This document shows, piece by piece, positions 26,326 through 33,325 of a DNA stretch of 52,238 nucleotides. The stretch lies in assembly GCA_023399455.1 (NCBI GenBank), contig JAEWPN010000140.1, positions 1 to 52,238 on the forward strand. The letters are read 5' to 3'. Origin of the DNA: Bacillota bacterium (GTDB lineage: Bacteria > Bacillota > Clostridia > Lachnospirales > Lachnospiraceae). The stretch's first letter is position 1. The number at the start of each line of letters is the position of its first letter. Below the pieces are notes generated by a model. It saw only the letters and a program-made list of their open reading frames with translations, was not told where the DNA came from and did no database searches. The position numbers and the translations under genes are program-made.

Positions 26326-26601
26326 TTCCTATGGAGGGTTACATCATCATTTGTTATCAGCATTTTGTCTATTGCTTATTAAATAACCCTCTTTTCTCTT
26401 TGTCTGTCAAGGGGGTGTGAAACCAATGCAAAAAAGTGAAAATTCTAAAAATTCCGTCATCAAAAAAAGTGCATTTAGAGTAAGTTCTAAATCCACTTTT
26501 TAAAAAACATATATAATCAAGATATCAAATCCCCAACAGTCCGTATTTCAAAGGCATGAAGTTTCTCCAAAGCAGCCCGACCGCCAAGGACAATCTCGAA
26601 T
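26326..26601. other. Left end of the island, no convincing gene
   Basis: This stretch holds a distant inverted repeat GAGGGTTA/TAACCCTC (near 26334 and 26386) and the terminator at 26464-26501. A possible 25-codon frame from an ATG at 26427 follows AAGGGGG, but it reads straight through that terminator and resembles nothing I know. No recombinase remnant was recognised. Confidence 0.5.
26464..26501 (-). terminator. Terminator of the island's leftward operon
   Basis: A 16-bp stem with one C-C mismatch (AAAAAGTG.ATTTAGA and complement) over a 6-nt loop. Leftward it ends in seven T. It lies downstream of the receptor lipoprotein gene. Confidence 0.75.
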
Positions 26602-27918
26602 CTATTTCTTCTCATTTATATATATACTTGCTCGATTTTGAATAATATCTGCGACATTATCTACATTCCGATCATCATTAAACAAGTAATCTGCCTCTTC
26701 CAGCATGATGCTATATAGGTTAGAATCAACCGTCATACTAAACTCAATTTTACTAATAATTGCTTTAAGTGTTTCTGCATCTTCATTAGTTATTTCATAG
26801 ATATTAACAGAATCTTCACTATCAAAAATAAGCCGCTCTTTTACTACCTTTTCGCCATTTGAATCAAATTCTGCCCTCTTTGCATCCTCTAACTTTTGTT
26901 CCAATGAACTGATTCGAAGCGGTAATCCGCTTTCGGTGTTATCTTGGAATTCACCGTCAAGCAAGCTTCTTAAAAACCCCCATGCTTCCTCTTTATTTTT
27001 ACTGGTTGAACTGATACCGATTGAGATATCAACAATCGCCGCCATGTTCCCATTGCCTGAATCAAGCGGATAACCAATATAAGTCGGCGTTTCCCCATAA
27101 AGCGTTCTTATTCTGGTTGTTCCATAAACATTGTCAATGGAAACCGGATACAAAAGAGCACGGCCTTCTGTAAAAAATGCCTTCGCCGAGTAATCATTCG
27201 CCATGTTTAGACTTAGCGGAAATTGATTAGCAAAATTTAAGATTTCTTTAAAACTGTCACTATTAAAATGGCATATGCCTTCACCCCAATCAACGTAGTT
27301 TTCCAGACTCCCATAGCAGATCATTCCGAAAACAGCTTTTTTAGTTTCTCCCGGAAAAAGAATACTTTCATCATCCAGCATATTGTAAGCATCTGCTAAT
27401 TGCTTAATATCCATTCTTTCTAAACCTAAAAGTTCATTGTTAGCCGTAGCATATGAGTCTATTCTATAGGTGGGTACAAGCACATAAAGGCTATCACCTA
27501 CCTCAAAAGATTCAAGAATATTATAGTAAAAATCTTGCTTATCAAACGACTCATCATTTTGCATTAAAGGGTATAAATCAGCCATCATTCCGGATGAAGC
27601 ATCAAGCGGTGAATATTGCCCGCCAAAATTAATCATGTCAGGGCCTTTTCCGGCACTAATTTCGACTTTGATTTGATTAAAGGCTTCAAACGAGTCCGAG
27701 TAATTATCTAAATAATTTACAATTTCAATTTTTACATCAGAATTATTCTCATTATACAAATTCACCCATTGAAATAGCTTTGACCTTGATAACTGCGATT
27801 CACTTTCAAAGACCGCCAGCGTCAAGGTTTTTGTTTCTGTCACCGCAGATGACTTCGCATTACATCCCGTAAATGAAAAACACAATATTAGTAAAATCCA
27901 TAAGATATGCTTTTTCAT
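26602..27918 (-). CDS. Orphan ABC-type extracellular solute-binding lipoprotein (family 1)
   Basis: A 438-aa exported lipoprotein (lipobox FTGC). The fold fits sugar-type family 1 receptors: LTLAVFESESQLSRSKLFQWVNLYNENNSDVKIEIVNY, AGKGPDMINFGGQYSP, and SKNKEEAWGFLRSLLDGEFQ. No permease or ATPase gene is near it in the island. The start is the ATG at 27918 (MKKHILW), with GAGG 9 nt upstream. It is the last gene of a leftward operon with two propeller-like proteins. Either it lends its ligand to a transporter elsewhere or it works as a surface sensor or binding protein. The latter would fit the M56/BlaI pair on the other side of the control region. Confidence 0.8.
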   Translation of the reverse strand: MKKHILWILLILCFSFTGCNAKSSAVTETKTLTLAVFESESQLSRSKLFQWVNLYNENNSDVKIEIVNYLDNYSDSFEAFNQIKVEISAGKGPDMINFGGQYSPLDASSGMMADLYPLMQNDESFDKQDFYYNILESFEVGDSLYVLVPTYRIDSYATANNELLGLERMDIKQLADAYNMLDDESILFPGETKKAVFGMICYGSLENYVDWGEGICHFNSDSFKEILNFANQFPLSLNMANDYSAKAFFTEGRALLYPVSIDNVYGTTRIRTLYGETPTYIGYPLDSGNGNMAAIVDISIGISSTSKNKEEAWGFLRSLLDGEFQDNTESGLPLRISSLEQKLEDAKRAEFDSNGEKVVKERLIFDSEDSVNIYEITNEDAETLKAIISKIEFSMTVDSNLYSIMLEEADYLFNDDRNVDNVADIIQNRASIYINEKK

Positions 27919-27960
27919 CCCAATATTCCTCATTCTATCATTATTATATGTACGATAATT

Positions 27961-28911
27961 CTACTGGAAAACACCTGTTACTAAATCTATCGTTTTCAAT
28001 TCTATAGATTTTATTTTGTGCCTTTTATCATCATCTATATCAGTAAAAAAAATGTACAGTTCATCTTCTACAAAAAAGCTCTTAGTAAATTCAGCTTCGA
28101 ATGGAGGAAAATATATTATATTCTCAGCAGCTTCCGAATTAAAATTATATCCATAAACACCATATATTCCCTTCATTACCAAATCATATTTTGTGCATGT
28201 TCCCATGACACTATAAATCTCTTCAGTTGGCAAAATATTTCCATTACATATTTCATTGATTAATCCATCAGCAAATGAAATGATTTTAAATCCACTCCCA
28301 GCATCGATATTTTTACAAAATAGTGCATACACTTGTCCGTCTTTTCCGGTTGCCATGCTTTCAAATGAAATATCACTCGCTACATCCTTTAACCTGGATG
28401 TTTCAAATCCACTTTTATCTATGACTATTACCTCATCCGAAGAAATCTCTCTAATGAAAAAATTCCCATTTCCATCAATAGTAAACGCCCGGATTCCTCC
28501 GTTGTTTTTCTCATCTATAGAATTTGTAATGTCATATTTATTTAATACAATCCCATTATTGATTTTCCATATCTCATATATTGCGTTTTCGTCTTGTTTT
28601 CGCACAATTGAAAATAAGTTATTATCTTTGTCCAAGGCAATTTTTTCAAAACTCATGGAATCTATTAATGTCATATTATTATATAATGACATTTTATATC
28701 TATCCTTATCTAAGATATAAATCCCGCTTGCTAACAAATCCCCAGACTGGTCATCAAATGTATTACCAATAATAAAAATCTCATCTATACTACCGCAAGC
28801 CGCTACAGGCATTGCCGGATGGTCATGTGTTTGTAGGAAAAATATAGTACCTACTGCAAAGGTTAGCATTAAAAGCACAATTATGATAGCCTTTTTCCTA
28901 AATTTCTTCAT
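27961..28911 (-). CDS. Membrane-anchored beta-propeller-like protein, function unknown
   Basis: 316 aa. A basic N-terminus and one membrane helix (AIIIVLLMLTFAVGTIFFL) put the rest outside the cell. The outer part is made of repeated beta-rich units of about 40-50 residues (KIALDKDNNLFSIV, AFTIDGNGNFFIR, SMATGKDGQVYALF), as in six-bladed propellers. The unit ATGKDGQVYA closely matches AVGKDGQIYL of the next gene upstream, so the two are paralogs. It starts 24 bp after that gene and lies 42 bp before the receptor gene. I do not recognise a named family, and the role (binding, scaffold or sensing) is unknown. Confidence 0.7.
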   Translation of the reverse strand: MKKFRKKAIIIVLLMLTFAVGTIFFLQTHDHPAMPVAACGSIDEIFIIGNTFDDQSGDLLASGIYILDKDRYKMSLYNNMTLIDSMSFEKIALDKDNNLFSIVRKQDENAIYEIWKINNGIVLNKYDITNSIDEKNNGGIRAFTIDGNGNFFIREISSDEVIVIDKSGFETSRLKDVASDISFESMATGKDGQVYALFCKNIDAGSGFKIISFADGLINEICNGNILPTEEIYSVMGTCTKYDLVMKGIYGVYGYNFNSEAAENIIYFPPFEAEFTKSFFVEDELYIFFTDIDDDKRHKIKSIELKTIDLVTGVFQ

Positions 28912-28935
28912 ATTTTCTCTACTTTCATAATATCC

Positions 28936-30033
28936 TTATTTACCCACAGGAATATACTTAAAAAGCAGATGCTTAGAACTCTCGCCATCAACATTATCTG
29001 CATTATTATCATTTACTGTTTGTCCCAGCAAAAGCAGCCGGCCATCGGGCAAAAATATGCGGAGCCAGAATTCCGATTCCGTATCGAAACCCAAACGAAG
29101 ATCAGATAGTGGCACACGGTTTTCCATGATTCCACTTTCCGTATCGCAAGCCCAAACTCCACTGTATGGGCTCAATAGCAAAAGATTCGTATCTGTACCG
29201 CCGGACATCGCCATAAAAATCTCACTGCCCGGAAAATAAAGGGACGAATTTTCATTTTTTATTAGGCAGTTTTTCACATCTAACTTACCAATTTCCCATT
29301 TCTCATCCCGATCGCCGTAAACGAGATAAATCTGGCCGTCTTTTCCGACTGCGGCTTCCCTTGTCCACCTAATTCCAAGTGATTCCAACGTAAATTTATG
29401 CTTAAGCACACCTTCACTGTCAACAATTATTCCATTCCGATTTAGAGGCCACTGGATATAATAGGTACCGTCTTTATGAATCAGAAACCAAAGCGGCACT
29501 TGTTTTTCTTCAACATATGCGGAAATGTCAATTGTTTTGTCAACCTGATAGCTTTCATCAAGCCGCCAGATAAAATATTCCTCGTTATCACGGTCCGCAA
29601 TGAGTAAATGAATTCTCCCATAGCTGTCAAAAGCAAGATTGTAAACATCCATTCCTTCCGGGATGTCAATATTCGCCGGGCTAAGCTCATCTGTACCAAC
29701 CGGCATGATATAAAAATCCTGCTTGTCAACCAAATATATATTCTTCCCATCGGATTTACAGAGAGGCGGAGATGCCAACAGATCAATATAATCCTCACTG
29801 TAATAATGAATATCTTCTATTTTGGTATTTACAGGAACCTCAAGCGGCTTTGGCAAATCTTCGGATGGTTCATTATTTTCATCATCTTTCATCCTTCCTT
29901 CTGTTTCTGTAAATAAATTATCACTATCAATCTTACTGTTTTCACTTTGCCCGCAGCCAGATAAAATGAATATGCCAATGAGCAATGTAATGAATGCTTT
30001 TCTTTTCAAAATAAACCGTTGTCTACTCATCTT
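28936..30033 (-). CDS. Beta-propeller-like lipoprotein, function unknown
   Basis: 365 aa with a lipoprotein signal (FILSGC) and an acidic linker (TETEGRMKDDENNEPSEDLP). Propeller-type repeats follow: LAFDSYGRIHLLIADRDNEEYFIWRLD, EAAVGKDGQIYLVYGDRDEKWEIGKLD, FLPDGRLLLLG. I chose the ATG at 30033 (MSRQRFILKRK), which gives a normal lipoprotein signal; the TTG at 30060 would add a non-signal leader, and no strong ribosome site marks either. Paralogous to the 27961-28911 protein. It is probably the first full gene of the propeller-propeller-receptor group, after the SH3 gene. Confidence 0.7.
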   Translation of the reverse strand, partial: KMSRQRFILKRKAFITLLIGIFILSGCGQSENSKIDSDNLFTETEGRMKDDENNEPSEDLPKPLEVPVNTKIEDIHYYSEDYIDLLASPPLCKSDGKNIYLVDKQDFYIMPVGTDELSPANIDIPEGMDVYNLAFDSYGRIHLLIADRDNEEYFIWRLDESYQVDKTIDISAYVEEKQVPLWFLIHKDGTYYIQWPLNRNGIIVDSEGVLKHKFTLESLGIRWTREAAVGKDGQIYLVYGDRDEKWEIGKLDVKNCLIKNENSSLYFPGSEIFMAMSGGTDTNLLLLSPYSGVWACDTESGIMENRVPLSDLRLGFDTESEFWLRIFLPDGRLLLLGQTVNDNNADNVDGESSKHLLFKYIPVGK

Positions 30034-30099
30034 TTGACCCCATCCAACTAAATAAAACACACAATCTCAGTACATTTAATTTTAAATAATAGAGGCATA

Positions 30100-30132
30100 G
30101 GGTATCTCAAAAGATGATAATTCGAGACACCC
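30100..30132 (-). promoter_or_regulatory. Hairpin between SH3 gene and propeller operon
   Basis: GGGTGTCTC pairs with GAGATACCC (one G-U in leftward RNA) over a 15-nt loop. No clear T run follows. It separates the highly placed SH3 gene from the lipoprotein genes and may cut or weaken the transcript. Confidence 0.4.
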
Positions 30133-30153
30133 TTTCCTTCAAAATGATTAGAA

Positions 30154-30240
30154 TCAACTATGTACATAATAGGCGTAGTCCATATAACCTATTGTTTGAC
30201 TCTTATCTCTTTTTACGTGGATACAAGTATTATCAACCAT
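30154..30240 (-). pseudogene. Partial tandem copy of the SH3-protein C-terminus
   Basis: A 28-codon frame starts 3 bp after the SH3 gene stop and reads VDNTCIHVKRDKSQTIGYMDYAYYVHS. This lines up with SDNYWVHVKRVKTNTIGYMGYDLYDHQ at the end of that gene. The copy has drifted, lacks the signal peptide and first half of the domain, and has no ribosome site. It is a remnant of a duplicated gene or of a lost second SH3 protein. Confidence 0.7.
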
Positions 30241-30242
30241 GG

Positions 30243-30545
30243 TCATTGATGGTCATATAAATCATAGCCCATATAACCTATTGTATTAGTCTTCACTCTC
30301 TTTACATGAACCCAATAATTATCGCTATACTCAGAGTCAATCCATATGCCCTCGCCTTTGTACATTAATTCCAATATGGTCCCATTGAAACTTGGGGTTT
30401 TTCTTAATCGGACACCATCTCCACCAACCGTGGCATACTGGTTAAAGTTTGCAGCATAAGTTGTTAATGGTGCAATTAAAATTATTGCTCCCATAATAAG
30501 TGCAAATGCACCAGCTAAAGTTTTGTTCTTAAAATGTTTAATCAT
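30243..30545 (-). CDS. Small secreted SH3-domain protein
   Basis: 100 aa: a signal peptide (FKNKTLAGAFALIMGAIILIAPLTTYAA) followed by one bacterial SH3 domain (QYATVGGDGVRLRKTPSFNGTILELMYKGEGIWID...YWVHVK). Such domains usually bind cell-wall peptides. The start is the ATG at 30545 (MIKHFKN), preceded by GGGGGAAG. A frame opening at 30608 has no suitable signal. It is the first leftward gene from the control region at 30546-31062, so it is expected to respond to the BlaI-like repressor. Its closest neighbour downstream is a decayed partial copy of itself. Confidence 0.75.
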   Translation of the reverse strand: MIKHFKNKTLAGAFALIMGAIILIAPLTTYAANFNQYATVGGDGVRLRKTPSFNGTILELMYKGEGIWIDSEYSDNYWVHVKRVKTNTIGYMGYDLYDHQ

Positions 30546-30883
30546 AGTTCTTCCCCCTTTTTTTGATTTAATATAAGATCTGTTAAAAAACTGAAAGCCT
30601 TTGACCAATCTTTGATTTTTTCTCCCATCTTACTTCCATTAAAAAAACTAATCATCTCTAAAATAAATAGTTATTTTTCTAATTATCATATTCTCACCCC
30701 CCTCACTCAGATAAATCAGAAAAGAAACTTTACCAGTTTTCGTAGAATTTCATTTCTAAGGGACTAATTCTGCTTGTAAAATTCTCCTTTTGCTTCTTTC
30801 TTTTGGCTAAAATATTTTTACAAATTATAAATCAATCCAATCTGTGTCCCCCAATAACCCTGGCTTACGTTTTATTTCCAATA

Positions 30884-30898
30884 TTGGCAATGTTTGCC
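30884..30898. promoter_or_regulatory. Operator-like dyad 1 (TTGGCAA-TG-TTTGCC)
   Basis: Inverted GGCAA/TTGCC half-sites, downstream of the leftward -10. It shares its half-site with dyad 2, only 5 bp away, suggesting paired dimers of the BlaI-like repressor. Confidence 0.5.
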
Positions 30899-30902
30899 TT
30901 AA

Positions 30903-30919
30903 TTGGCAACCGTTGTCAA
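30903..30919. promoter_or_regulatory. Operator-like dyad 2 (TTGGCAACCGTTGTCAA)
   Basis: TTGGCAAC and GTTGTCAA form an 8-bp dyad with one mismatch around a central C. It lies right at the expected leftward start point (about 30921), where a bound repressor would block transcription. Confidence 0.6.
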
Positions 30920-30980
30920 TTAAGATGATTATACCATAGCAGAATTGTTATGTAAAATCAAGTCGTTTTTTGAAAAAATC

Positions 30981-30996
30981 GGCAACTCTTGTTGAC
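30981..30996. promoter_or_regulatory. Operator-like dyad 3 over the rightward -35 box
   Basis: GGCAAC-TCTT-GTTGAC overlaps the -35 TTGACG of the BlaI-like gene. This fits autoregulation, the rule for BlaI/MecI-type repressors. Confidence 0.5.
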
Positions 30997-31062
30997 GCTG
31001 ACAATCTTAAGTTGTTATAATAATCTTAGTCTTTAAAATATCCGCAAGAAGGAGCACATTGT

Positions 31063-31488
31063 ATGAAATTGACCAAACGTGAAATTGATGTTATGCGTAT
31101 ATTGTGGGAGTCAGAAAAAGCTCTTATGGTATCAGAGGTTGTTAATAGAGAGGGGGGGACTGTATACAGTGTACAGAGGGTAATGCAATCTTTGCTAAAG
31201 AAGGGCATGGTTGCTGTGGATGGATATGCCTATAGTAATAAGACACTGGGACGTAAATTTAAGCCGTTAGTCAGCTCAGAAAGCATAGAGTCGGAGGCCC
31301 TGCAAGAATTAACCGGGTCCTTAATTAACAAGAGTATTGCTACATCTCATCTATTGGCATCATTATTACCAACAGATAATAGCGAAGACACTTTAAGTGA
31401 ACTCGACAGATTGGAAGAAATGATTAAGGAACGAAAAAAGCAGATACTTAAAATGGAAGACTCAGAGCACCAAACCTTTGAGGACTAA
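31063..31488 (+). CDS. BlaI/MecI/CopY-family transcriptional repressor
   Basis: 141 aa. The N-terminal winged helix starts LTKREIDVMRILWESEKALMVSEVV and continues with TVYSVQRVMQSLLKKGMVAVDG, the BlaI pattern. The C-terminal 60 residues form the helical dimerisation part (SHLLASLLPTDNSEDTLSELDRLEEMIKERKKQIL). AGGAG lies before the ATG. It is 22 bp upstream of the M56 protease gene, the normal BlaI-BlaR1 arrangement. In known systems the protease, on sensing a ligand outside, causes cleavage of the repressor. Here there is no beta-lactamase, so the targets are likely the divergent SH3 and propeller genes and its own operon. Confidence 0.88.
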   Translation: MKLTKREIDVMRILWESEKALMVSEVVNREGGTVYSVQRVMQSLLKKGMVAVDGYAYSNKTLGRKFKPLVSSESIESEALQELTGSLINKSIATSHLLASLLPTDNSEDTLSELDRLEEMIKERKKQILKMEDSEHQTFED

Positions 31489-31510
31489 ATAGAGAAATAA
31501 AGGGGAATTT

Positions 31511-32647
31511 ATGATAATTACTTTATCAACAGTGTTGAATATTGTATTTTTCAGTGGGATTGCAACATTATCTCTCAATTATATTATAACCAAAAGTGAG
31601 ATTGTATTAAAAATTGGAATCCAGATTGTGTTGTTTATTATAGTAATGATAATGTTTCGACTATTTTTGCCTTTTGAATTACCTTCTCAGAATAATATCA
31701 ACATTACAAAATTCTGGCCAGATATCTATATTACTTTTGTAAAACCTGTATTCGCCTTCGCTGAGATGGAATGGTCATTACTATCAATTATGATTATAAT
31801 ATCAATCATAGGAAGCATAATATTCGTTTTAAAACTGATATTATCTTATATTGCGCTAAAACACACTGTTAATAACTTTAAAATAATAAATAAATCTGCT
31901 GTGAACCGAGTTGTCGATAAAATAAACTCTAAATATAAAAAACAGGTTTGTTTTAATGTGGTAAGTAGTAGCCAGGTAAAGTCACCTTTCATATTTGGGC
32001 TGCTTAATCCTATCATTATATTACCAGAAATAGAATTGTCAGTAGATGAATGGTATTATATACTGAGTCATGAAATGGCACACTATTATTTCAAAGACTT
32101 ATGGATCAGGTTCATATGTGAATTATTACAAGCAATTTATTGGTGGAATCCATTCGTTTATTTGCTACGTAATCAGTTGATAAAAATTCAGGAACTCCGT
32201 GTCGACTCAGTAGTGATTAATAAGCTGGAAGAATTTCAAAAAATGGAGTATCTTGAATGTTTGATTAGAATTGCCAGGTTGCAGTCAGATATACATAGAA
32301 GGCATTGGGTTGCTGCATTCAATAGTGATTGTGAAGATGACATAGCAAATCGGATAGAAGCTATATTTGAATACGCCAAGGGTAGTGAAATAAAAAATAA
32401 GCGTACTATCAAATATATGCTTATAGGATTGGTTTTAGTATTGATTATTTTTCTTATGCCCAACTTCATCATATTTGAACCATATGCCATAACAGATGAG
32501 CATGCGGAAGGAACATATGAAATTAATGAAACGAATTCGTATCTCATTCAGAATGATGATGGAACCTATGATGTGTATGTTGAGCAGGAATATGTTGGCA
32601 CAGTAACAGAAATTTTTGATGAAAACCTAATAATATATAATGAATAA
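31511..32647 (+). CDS. M56-family membrane metallopeptidase (BlaR1/MecR1-like sensor without penicillin-binding domain)
   Basis: 378 aa. Four membrane segments are visible (about 5-27, 30-52, 88-112 and 300-325). The zinc motif is H187-E-M-A-H191 with E228 in QELRVD as likely third ligand. Unlike BlaR1, the part outside after the last helix is only about 50 residues (DGTYDVYVEQEYVGTVTEIF) and has no penicillin-binding SxxK domain. So it cannot sense beta-lactams in the BlaR1 way; its signal may be a protein-protein contact. It probably inactivates the BlaI-like repressor encoded just upstream. A small secreted protein gene follows after 54 bp. Confidence 0.87.
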   Translation: MIITLSTVLNIVFFSGIATLSLNYIITKSEIVLKIGIQIVLFIIVMIMFRLFLPFELPSQNNINITKFWPDIYITFVKPVFAFAEMEWSLLSIMIIISIIGSIIFVLKLILSYIALKHTVNNFKIINKSAVNRVVDKINSKYKKQVCFNVVSSSQVKSPFIFGLLNPIIILPEIELSVDEWYYILSHEMAHYYFKDLWIRFICELLQAIYWWNPFVYLLRNQLIKIQELRVDSVVINKLEEFQKMEYLECLIRIARLQSDIHRRHWVAAFNSDCEDDIANRIEAIFEYAKGSEIKNKRTIKYMLIGLVLVLIIFLMPNFIIFEPYAITDEHAEGTYEINETNSYLIQNDDGTYDVYVEQEYVGTVTEIFDENLIIYNE

Positions 32648-32701
32648 GACAGAAAACATAATTTATAAATGAACTTTGATTCTTTAAAAAGGAGAAAGTA
32701 A

Positions 32702-32938
32702 ATGAAAAAAAAATTTATTATTATATTGATTATCCTATGTTCAGTTACATTTATGAATTTATGGACTGTTCCAATTTTTGCCTCTGAATCTTTAGTTGTA
32801 AATCGTATTAATACTGAATTTCAGACAAGAGCTGCTAATATTGGATGGAGATATAAAAATGAAGATGGGCGATTATACCGACGTCTATACGACTATACTA
32901 ACCAAAAATGGATTGGTGAATGGGAATTATGCCCCTAA
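32702..32938 (+). CDS. Small secreted protein of unknown function
   Basis: 78 aa with a clear signal peptide (KKKFIIILIILCSVTFMNLWTVPIFA, cut near FASES), leaving about 50 residues. The mature part is rich in aromatic and charged residues: ANIGWRYKNEDGRLYRRLYDYTNQKWIGEWELCP, with one Cys near the end. AAAGGAGAAAG is a strong ribosome site. It follows the M56 protease in the same direction and is probably co-transcribed. It could be an effector, or a ligand for the sensor, but there is no direct evidence. No named family recognised. Confidence 0.7.
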   Translation: MKKKFIIILIILCSVTFMNLWTVPIFASESLVVNRINTEFQTRAANIGWRYKNEDGRLYRRLYDYTNQKWIGEWELCP

Positions 32939-33100
32939 AGAATCTCTATTTGTATTCCAGCCAAAAAATTTTATAGCTACGCTCCATCATTTAGTCATAA
33001 TACTTTTGAAAATCCGGTATTAGAATACCTATTCTATTAAATAATTTTTATTTTTAAAAAATAGATATTCACATATTACAGAATTTGGGGACAAAAAAGA

Positions 33101-33134
33101 GAAGTATTGAAAAATCCAGTGTTTTCAATACTTC
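33101..33134 (-). terminator. Terminator after the intact tRNA-Arg gene, island-borne
   Basis: A perfect 13-bp stem (GAAGTATTGAAAA and complement) with an 8-nt loop, followed leftward by TCTTTTTT. It lies 5 bp beyond the tRNA-Arg 3' end, inside the island, so the element restored both the tRNA end and a terminator. Confidence 0.8.
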
Positions 33135-33135
33135 C

Positions 33136-33180
33136 CAACGTTCCCGAGGTGACTTGAACACCCGACCTACCGCTTAGGAG
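33136..33180. repeat. Right attachment-like repeat within tRNA-Arg
   Basis: The 45 bp are identical and in direct orientation to 26281-26325. They overlap the 3' half of the functional tRNA gene, from the anticodon loop to the 3' end. The island lies to the left. Confidence 0.9.
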
Positions 33181-33212
33181 GCGGTCGCTCTATCCAACTG
33201 AGCTACGGAAAC
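33139..33212 (-). tRNA. tRNA-Arg (anticodon CCT)
   Basis: A full cloverleaf can be drawn on the leftward strand. The acceptor GTTTCCG pairs with CGGGAAC (one G-U), followed by discriminator G. The D arm is GCTC..GAGC, the anticodon arm ACCGC-CTCCTAA-GCGGT, and the T arm GGGTG-TTCAAGT-CACCT with minor wobble. Loop position 34-36 is CCT, reading AGG codons. CCA is not encoded. It follows the DUF3881-like gene and is the integration site of the island. Confidence 0.95.
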
Positions 33213-33298
33213 ACATTATTGAAAAGGGACTGTTACCGAACTATTCTACCACAAGAATTGGACTCTGGCAACCTTCCCTTTTCAAAATTATTATTGGG

Positions 33299-33323
33299 TT
33301 ACTGTGAACGGAGTGAACAGTAA
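33299..33323 (-). terminator. Hairpin between the DUF3881-like gene and tRNA-Arg
   Basis: TTACTGT and ACAGTAA form a 7-bp stem directly after the DUF3881-like stop. There is no strong T run, so termination may be weak and the tRNA may be partly co-transcribed with the genes upstream. Confidence 0.4.
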
Positions 33324-33325
33324 TG

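Larger units (their letters stand above)
30546..31062. promoter_or_regulatory. Divergent promoter/operator region of the island module
   Basis: 517 bp without a gene. Leftward promoter: -35 TTTACA (30951-30956), 17-bp spacer, -10 TATAAT (30928-30933). Rightward promoter: -35 TTGACG (30992-30997), 18-bp spacer, -10 TATAAT (31016-31021). Between and beside them lie three dyads sharing GGCAA/TTGNC half-sites (separate entries). The leftward transcript would have a leader of about 375 nt before the SH3 gene; I found no riboswitch in it. Confidence 0.65.
26281..33180. mobile_element. 6.9-kb tRNA-Arg genomic island without an integrase
   Basis: The stretch is bracketed by exact 45-bp direct repeats of the tRNA-Arg 3' half, 6,855 bp apart. 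It brings a new terminator for the restored tRNA (33101-33134) and leaves the old one outside at 26250-26274. Seven genes and one gene fragment are inside, all apparently for exported proteins or their control. No recombinase, excisionase, relaxase or phage gene is visible. It may be an integrase-deleted relic or a passenger that relies on an integrase encoded elsewhere (a cis-mobilizable element). Confidence 0.8.

Noticed and set aside
26427..26504. Short 25-codon frame at the island's left end with an AAGGGGG site upstream
   Set aside because: It reads straight through the operon terminator hairpin, resembles no known excisionase or recombinase, and has low-complexity Ser/Lys text. Probably chance.
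30546..30921. Long leader of the SH3 gene as a riboswitch or T-box
   Set aside because: No conserved aptamer motif, T-box sequence or terminator/antiterminator pair was found; only weak A/T hairpins.
31063..32647. Beta-lactam resistance locus (blaI-blaR1)
   Set aside because: No beta-lactamase or PBP2a gene is near, and the sensor lacks the penicillin-binding domain. Only the regulator-protease type is shared.
32841..33023. 60-codon frame overlapping the small secreted protein gene
   Set aside because: It is out of frame with a gene that has a signal peptide and strong ribosome site, and itself has neither.
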